Notes under the pieces: model-generated | Database searches by the model: none | Seen by the model: the letters and a program-made list of their open reading frames with translations, nothing else | What the model was told of the DNA's origin: nothing | DNA from: Nitrospirales bacterium | Lineage (GTDB): Bacteria; Nitrospirota; Nitrospiria; Nitrospirales; UBA8639 | Direction: 5' to 3' | Assembly (NCBI GenBank): GCA_029261295.1 | Contig: JAJDBP010000004.1 | Location: 1-64,000 of the forward strand | Length of the DNA stretch: 64,000 nt | In this document: positions 17,601 to 26,600 of the stretch, piece after piece | Position numbering within the stretch: position 1 is the first letter of the stretch | Layout: each line of letters starts with the position of its first letter | Translations under genes and position numbers: made by a program

Positions 17601-20600
17601 AGGGCTGTGGCATCAATGTTCACCGTAAATCCATCCACCACCAAGGTGGACGTACCGCGCCCACTCAGAAATCCATCTAACGTCGGATCAAAGTCCACCG
17701 TCCCATCGTCGGCCACGGTAAAGAGAAAGGATCTCGAACCACAGGCCACATCACAAAAGACATAGTTGGTGGACGCTACCAGCGTGAACGTCTGCACCGT
17801 TGTCGTTGGTACGAGGTTCTCGATTTGACGTCCACCCGACCCATTTCCGGCCAGGCCAAAGGTCGGCGCACTGAGGGCCGTGGCATCAATGCTCACCGTA
17901 AACCCATCCACCACCAACGTCGTCGTCCCACGCCCACTCAGGAACCCATCCAGGGCCACATCGAAATCCACCGTCCCGTCGTCCTCTACCGAGAAGGCAA
18001 ACGTCGCCGCCCCACAACGCACATCACAGAAGCTATAGGAGGCAGGAACCAACGTGACAGGCTGAACAACCGTGGCCTCCATCGAGGGTACAATCAGTGC
18101 AGCCCCAATTACTGTCTGGAGGCCAAAGGTCGCCGCCGTCAGGGCCGTGGCATCGATGTTCACCGTGAAGCCATTGACGACGAGGGTATCCGTCCCTCTG
18201 CCACTGATATAAGCCTCCAAACTGACGTCAAAATCTACGGTCCCATCGTTCTCGACCGTGAAGGTAAACACAGTCCCACCACACCGCACATTACAGAATT
18301 CATACGCCCCCGGTGCCAACTGGAGGTCTTGGGACACCGTGCCATCAAATCTGCCGATGCTCCGGATCGCAAACTGAGGCGCGCTTAATGCTGTTGCATC
18401 GATCGTGACCTGGAACAAATCCGTCGCCATGGGAGTCAACGTGGCCAGATCGCCATGGCCAGCATTGACCGTGGGCACCACGTCTTGAATTAATTCGGTG
18501 CGCGAAAAGTTCAAGGCCAGATCATACTGGAATACATCATCGAGAGTTTGGCCATCAAATGTGAACAGATCGAACATTCCGGCATTGGTTGAAAAGGCGG
18601 CCCCGTTATGGAAGGGCGCTGTACTAGTGTCCGGATCTGGCACGTTGTCCGTGAACTGTAGGCTTAACTCGCCGGTTTGCAGATTGAGGTGAAAGAATTG
18701 ATTTCTATTGACGAGGAACATAATTCCATCAGCCCTGACGGCTAAATCTGAGAAACGATTGACATCAAAGGAATTGGTATCGAGGGACATCGCCACCCGA
18801 CTACTTAGTACTTCATCACCGGTGAGAGGATCAATGCGCAGGAGTTCATCCGCGTTTATATCCACGACCCAGAGCTGGCCCATCTCGTCAAACACCGCTG
18901 CCCGTATGCCCTCCAGATTCGCTTGGAACGACCCAATGACCGTGGCCTCCGCCGTCGTAGGATCAATCTGAATGAGGCGCGCCTCGGCTTGCAATTCCGC
19001 CCGTTCAAACGCCAATAGGCCATGCACGGGCGAAAGCGCCAGCCCATCGGCAAAGAAAATATCTGTGTTGCTGATTTGCACGGCACCATGGTCGGTCAGA
19101 TCTGAACCATCTTCCAAGAAGGAGAATAGATGCGTCGGGGTCCCGGGGGCCGTGCTTCCGGAGTTCTCGGAAATGAGTCCGTATATTCTCTGCGCCACTA
19201 CAATGGGGTTGGCCGTGACCGTGACACAATTGGAGAATTCGGAGGTGTCCCCCGTGGAGAGGTCCGTAGCTGTGGCGGTGATACTATCCAAAGCGGGTAT
19301 TTGCACAGAAAATGTGGTTTCAATCCCCACGTCGCCACTGCCATTCGTCGTCACATTCGCAAAACCCAGGAACGCTTCTCCCTCGCCATTGCCTGATGCA
19401 TCACACCCAGTAAGAGCTGAATTAGAGAAAAACTCCAGCCGGAAGGTTCGATTCGGCGTACTATTCAAGGTTCCCTGTATAGTCGTGCTGTTGGTATTAC
19501 TCAGCGCCGCCTCCAACACCGGGAAGTTTTGGAGATTGTTGGGACTCCCATCCACATCCTGCGGATCATTGGGCGTGATGCCGTCGGAAGCCAAATCGAT
19601 TCCTAAGCCACCATTCGTGTGAATGACATTCTGATTAATGGCATTGCCGGATCCCGCATTCCCAGGAGAAATCACTTGCTCCGTCACTACCACCCCTGCC
19701 GCGCCATTAAACGCAATGGTGTTCCCTGCCCCAGGGACAGTACCCCCGATCTCATTGAAACTGGAAAACTGAACGAAAAGGACGCCCGTACCTCCATTGC
19801 CAAGTGGATTCATCCCAGTCGCGTCGGTGCCGATCAAGTTGCCTTGAATGAGATTTCCGTTTGTGGGCGTCGAGGCAGTCCCACCGGAGGAAACACCAGT
19901 ATTCACGTTGCCGGAGATTACGTTGTCCGAGCCTTGCAGGGTCCCGCCCACGGTGTTCCCGGAGGCACCGCCGGTAACATGTACGCCGTTGAAGTTGGCC
20001 ATGGGGAGCAGGCCGGTCACATCCGTGCCAATGTAATTGCCTTGCACAAGATTGCCGGTCGTTCCAGGACTGGTCAGCTCCACGCCATCTCCACCCGGGA
20101 CTCCCGTTCCATTTCCCGAAATGAGGTTGCGCGCGCCGGCCACTGCCCCACCAATCGTGTTCCCATTGGCTGCAAAGGCGAGAGAAACTCCGTCTAGGGT
20201 ATTACCCAGGTCGACCGTACCGGTCAGATCGGTTCCGATGTAATTGCCTTGCACGAGATTGCCAGTTGCCGTGGGGCCGGAAATCCTTACACCGATGGAA
20301 TCATTCCCCGAAATAATGTTCCTCGCGCCGGCGGTTATGCCGCCAATCGTGTTAGTGGGGGCATCACTAAGAAACACGCCATGCTGGGTGTTCCCCAGGT
20401 CCGCGGTCCCCGTGACATCCGATCCGATGTAGTTGCCTTGAACCATGTTAGAGGAGGAGGTCTGATTGATAACGACGCCATTGCCGAGATTGCCGGAAAT
20501 AACATTCCGTTCTGCGACAGTGGTTCCCCCAACCGTATTGTTAGATGGACTATTCAGGGCGACGCCCGTGCCATTAAGACTGACTCCGGTCAAGGCATTT

Positions 20601-23600
20601 CCTAGCGCGACCGTACCTAAGGCATTCGTCCCGATGAGATTGCCTTGCAGATAATTGCCGGTTGCCGTCGTTTCGAGAATGACCCCGTCCCCGTCGGTTC
20701 CGGCGATGACATTGCCCGCGATAGGGGCTACACAGGGATCGCCCAGCGCGACCGGTGCGGTGCCGCCGATACAATTGCCGGAGGCCCCTTCAATCCGCAC
20801 GCCGCGAATGAGATTGCCGCGATCCAACAGGCCGGTTGGATCCGTTCCGATATAATTGCCTTGCACCATATTCCCGAGGAGCGTCGCAGTTCCAAAGATC
20901 GATACCCCGTCGCCGTTGCCAGAAATGACGTTGCGCATATCAGCGGTGGTTCCCCCGATGATATTCCGACTAGCAGGAGCGCTGATGAACACGCCGTCAT
21001 CGGTATTGCCCAAGACATTCCCGTTGATATCCAATCCAATAACATTGCCCGCAACCGTGTTGGCATCGCTGCCAGACCCACTAATACTCACGCCGTCATC
21101 TGAATTCCCCGAAATGAGATTACAAGCACCTGCACAGCCCACACCTGGTACAGTGTTCACCCCCCCAATGGTATTCCCACCAGAACTGATGATGCTCACA
21201 CCAACCACATTAGGGATAGTCAGTAGGCCTGCCGAATTCATGCCGATATAGTTCCCTTCGACAACATTGTTCGTGGCCCCGGCATTGGCAATTGCAACTC
21301 CATTGAGGGTGTTCCCCGAAACCACGTTGCGCTCAAATGCAGTAATCCCACCAATCGTATTACCCTTTGTGATAATGAGAATGCCATGTCCGCTATTGCC
21401 TAGACCTGTATCTCCACTAGCTGTTAGCCCAATGATATTCCCTTGCACGACATTGTTTTCACTCGCTCCTCCGGTATTCGAACCGAGATGTAATCCAGTT
21501 GCGTTGTTCCCAGAGATAACATTCCCCGCACCAGCGACCTCTCCGCCAATCGTATTATTGGCCGCCCCATTAATAATCCAAATCCCCTCAAATCCATTGG
21601 CAAGCGCTACATTTCCGGTGACATCGGTCCCGATGTAGTTGCCTTGAATCGTATTATTGAAAGCACTCGGACCGGACACCCCGCTTGTAATAAGGATACC
21701 TCGCGTACCATTTCCTGATATGACATTACGCGCAGAAGCAGTGGTACCTCCCACTATGTTGTCAGGTCCGGTAATCGTTATTCCCCCGCCATTCAGTAAA
21801 GCAGCTGTCCCAGCAGCATTGGTACCGATATAATTACCCTGAACAAAATTGTTGCTGGCCAGAGTGCCTCCACTGCCACCAAGCATGACCCCGTTGCCCC
21901 CACTGTTTCCAGAGATCACATTGCCGGAACCTGGCAGGAGCCCGCCAACCGTGTTCCCCGTGGCAGCGGCCACAATGTGCACGCCGTTGACTCCATTGCC
22001 CAACGCGAGATGTCCGCTCGCAGTCGTCCCGATAAAATTACCAATTATTTGATTACCGGTGGCGGTCGGCTGTTGAATGAGAATGCCCATTCGAGCATTG
22101 CCAGAAATCACATTGCGATCTTCCGGCCTCGTCCCCCCTACAATATTGTCAGGTCCCTCAACAGTTAGCCCTTCTTCGTTATTCCCAAGGGCCGCCGTAC
22201 CATCGAGATTCGTTCCAATATAATTTCCAACGATCCGATTCCCAGCTGATTGGGTAACAATCCCTGTTCGCCCAAACCGATTGATGACCAAGCCACGGAG
22301 CGTGGAATCCCCACCATTCATGAAGAGACCAAAGCTTGTCGCCCCCGCCAAAGATCCATTCAATTCAATGATCGGTGCGTTGATAAACCCTGGTTGGGTG
22401 GTACCATCAATCACCACTGGGTCTGAAATGATGGGAAGAGCCGAGGCCGGGGAAATCGTTTGTTGCCCACCTGCGTTGACATCAAAGCCGATGACATCCA
22501 GGCCCGAATTGTTCAGGTGATTGGCTTCCTGAATGGCGGCACGTAAGGTACATTCACTCGGCGTCGCTGTTTCACAAAGCCCATCCCCTGGTACGGCATC
22601 GCCACCATCAAGAACACTATTCACCGTGAACGTCTTGAGGCCGACCGACGTGGTTTCGGTGATATTCGTGTTGTTCGAATCGTCCAAATCCGGCACCGCA
22701 TTCGGCCCCGTACTCCCCGCCGTAGCCGTGAGCGTTTTTGTCCCCGCGGTGGTGGGGGTCATGTTGAGAATAATTTGCGTGGCCGACAGCACATCCACGT
22801 CACCCACATTGCAGGTGGCGGTGGCCGGTCCTGCCCCAGTCCCTGAACAAGTCCCGCCGGGGAACGTTGCTGAGTCCAAGGTGACGCCTGTCGGAATGTC
22901 AGCCGTCACCACAGTGGCAATCGCCACATCCGTTCCCATATTGTCGACAGTCAGCGTATAGCTGTACATGCCCGGCGAGAGCGGCACAGGATCGGGGGTG
23001 TCTGTGATGGTCAGGATGAGATCGGTGGTAGGATTCGCAGACTGCATAATAAATGTATTGATCTGTGTGTTGTTACCAAAGTCCGGATCAAATTCATCCA
23101 CGTTTTCCACTGTGGAGGTAATCGCCTTGATACCAGGCATGGCTGTTGTGGTATCAAAGATAATCGTGCGTAAGGGCTCCGCCCCTTTGGTGATGAGTCC
23201 AAATTGACAGGTCACATGCCCACTCATTGGCCCAGTGCCCTCCGTACAATCTGGATCCTGCCCCCCAGTCGCAAACGTCAGATCCGTAGACGAGAAGTCG
23301 GTATCTGCTTTTACCTCAGCTGCATCATCATCTGGCCCACCGTTTAACACCTGCACGTCAACTTGGAGAGACGTACCAACCGTCACCGGATCCGGCGAAT
23401 CAGTCACGGTTAATACCAAATCCGACTCCGGCCCGCACAGATTCGGGGTATACAGCTCGGCGGTGCTTAAATCAGCCACGCTCGTGCTAGAAGAACCTCC
23501 AATCACGAGAACTTGCCCATTGGGTAAAACCGAGAAAAATTCGGAACTATTAGACCTGGGGAAATTTAGCGGTGCCATGAGAGTAAACACACCCCCACCT

Positions 23601-26600
23601 ATTCCTGGATCGTACAATTCGGCGGATTTCAAGCTTGGAGAGTTCGCTAAGATTCCATCAGGATTTTCAAACCCACTAGCAATAAGAACCCTTCCTTCAT
23701 GTAACAACACTGCTGCATGACTGGCCCGCTCATGAATCATAGAACTCGTAACCGAAAATTCCTGTGTAACCGGATCATATAACTCTGCTGACGCGAGCGC
23801 GAAATCATTGTTGGTAGCAATTCGGTTTCGTCCCCCGGTGATAAGAACTTTTCCATTCGCTAATAACGTGGCACGATGCGATCCCCTCGGCGTATTGAGA
23901 GTTCCGACTGTCAGCGTAAAGAGTTGAGTTGTAGGATCGTAAATTTCTGCTAAATTTGTTGAGGCTCCTCCTGAAAAACCTCCCACTATCAATACTGTCC
24001 CATTTGGCAACAATGTCATGGTCGGAGCTTGTCTAGGTATATTCATTGGCCCTGGGGGTGAGGAGGCAAACAATCCAGTTGCTGAATCGAAGAGTTCGGC
24101 ACTGCCAATTGTCCCAATTCCACTAGTAAATCCACCAACTAAAAGAACATTGCCATCGGGCAGTAATAGCGCTGCATGGCTCGCGCGAGACACCTGCATC
24201 CCTCCAGTGCTGACGCTCGTATTGGTAAAAACACCTGATGTTGGAGAAGTGGTCGTATAAAGTTCCGCGGTTGAGAGAGTCCCAGTAGCTCCAGACCCCC
24301 CTGCAACCAGAACTTTTCCATCTGGCAAAAGGGTTGCCGTATGAAGTGCCCTCTCATCGTCCATTGATCCTGTTGCAGAAAAAATTCGTGCTGTCGAGTC
24401 AAAAACTTCAGCAGTGACATGCGTCACAAAAGAAGGAGTGGTCGCATTGCCTCCCACAATTAAAATGTTCCCATTTGCCAACCGGGTCGAAGTATGTGCT
24501 GCCCGTGCTACGACCATGCTTCCAATTCCTGATGGTTGAATCCAAGTGCCAGGTGCTGTGCCCGGCGGAGGGCTGTTGCAGACTTTGGCAACGAAGGCGT
24601 CATCAACACCACCGGCAAATCCGTCGGGCTGAATGACACTCTCTGATGCACCAGGAAAGCCTGCCGCTTCAGTCAACCCTGTAACCAAGACTGTCCCTGC
24701 CGCATCCACCTCAAGGTTTACGCCTACATCACGGCCACTGGTACCAAGATACGTCGCATAGTCAATGCCCGTACCCGTCTGATTCAGCTTCGCCAGAAAG
24801 GCATCTTGACCACCCGCATGCCCGTCGGGCTGGATCACACTCCCCGAAGTCCCAGGCAAACCCGCTGCACCGGTCTGTCCTGTGACATAGGCCGCCCCCG
24901 CCGCATCCACCACAAGGTGATGCCCAAAATCTTCGCCATTGGTGCCCAGGTAGGTCGCGTAGACCAGCGCCGTACCAGCCGGATTCACCTTCGCGACAAA
25001 GACATCCGTTCCACCCGCATGCCCGCCCGGCTGGATCAAATTCCCCAACGCTCCGGGAAAGCCCGCCGCCTCAGTCGGCCCGGTGATATAGGCTGCCCCT
25101 GCCCCATCTACCGCAAGGCCCCACCCAGCATCCCCACCACTGGTGCCCAAATACGTGGAGTAGACCAACCCGTTACCCGCCGGATTCACCTTCACCACAA
25201 AGGCATCACCAAAGGAACCACTACCGGCGAAGCCGCCGGGTTGAATCGGATTCCCCAACGCCCCGGGAAAGCCCGCCGCCCCAGCTTCGCCCACCACATA
25301 CGCTGCTCCAGCCGCATCGACCACAATGGTATTGCCTTCGTCCCATCCACTCGTCCCAAGATACGTGGCGTAGGCCAGCCCCGTACCCGCCGGATTTAGT
25401 TTGGCCACAAAGGCATCATTAGGTCCACCAGCGAAGCCACCGGGCTGAATCAAATTCCCCAGGGCCATAGGAAAGCCCGCTGCATCAGTCGGCCCCGTGA
25501 TATAGGCCGCCCCCAATCCATCCACAGCAATGGAAACTCCCCTATCACGGCCACTAGTGCCCAGATAAGTAGAATAGACAATACCCGTACCTGCTGGATT
25601 TAATTTCGCCACAAAGACGTCTCTAGAACCACCCGCGAACCCGCCGGGTTGAATTTGATTCCCCAACGCCCCGGGAAAACCCGCCGCCCCAGCTTCGCCG
25701 GTCACATAAACCGCCCCGGCTGCATCGACCACAATAGCATTGCCAGAATCAGCCCCTGTGGTGCCCATGTATGTGGCATAGATCAACGCCGTACCTGCCG
25801 AATTCAACTTCAATACAAATGCATCTCCGACACCACCAGCGAAACCGCTGGGTTGAATCGGATTCCCTACCGCCTCAGGAAAGCCTGTAGCCCCAGCCTC
25901 TCCCGTTATATAGACCGCCCCTGCCGAATCCACCGCTATGCCGCGGCCACCATCATTGCCAGTGGTGCCCAAGTAGGTAGACCAATGCAGCACCGGATCA
26001 ATGATGAGGGGTTTGGTGATGTCGTAGGAGGCAAGTTGAATGTTGACCGCGGAAGACGTGCTCAGGGGAGAAGGGAGAAGGGAGACCTGAGACGAATCTG
26101 CCTGCACAACATAGTTGGCGGTGATTTCGACTTTTTTACCGTCGACCAATTGATAGACGTGGGGTTTGAGGAGGCGGAGAGCCGTGGCGTTTTCAAGATC
26201 TGATGCGTCGCCCCTCACCCTAACCCTCTCCCCACTAGGGGGAGGAGATTGATCAGAATATAAGAGAGAAATCACTAAATCGCCAGTGTCGGGATCGACG
26301 GTGACGACATCTGTCCCTTCAAACGCCAATTGAATTTGGGAGGGATCCGAGCCGGGCGCGACCACCAGGTCATATTCCAGTTGGCCTTGGTTGCCGTAGT
26401 AGACTAGGTCGATGCCTTCATACAGATTGTCGTATTGGACTTTTTTGTAGGTGGGGATTTGAGTACGCCATTGGTCGGGGTCGTTGCCGATGAAATAGTT
26501 CACAATGCCGGGAAGTTGATCGTCGCCATTTACTTTTGGTGCCGAGTTGGCGCCGGCGAATTTCATGCGGATGACGGAGGTCCCACTTTCACCTTTGCCA

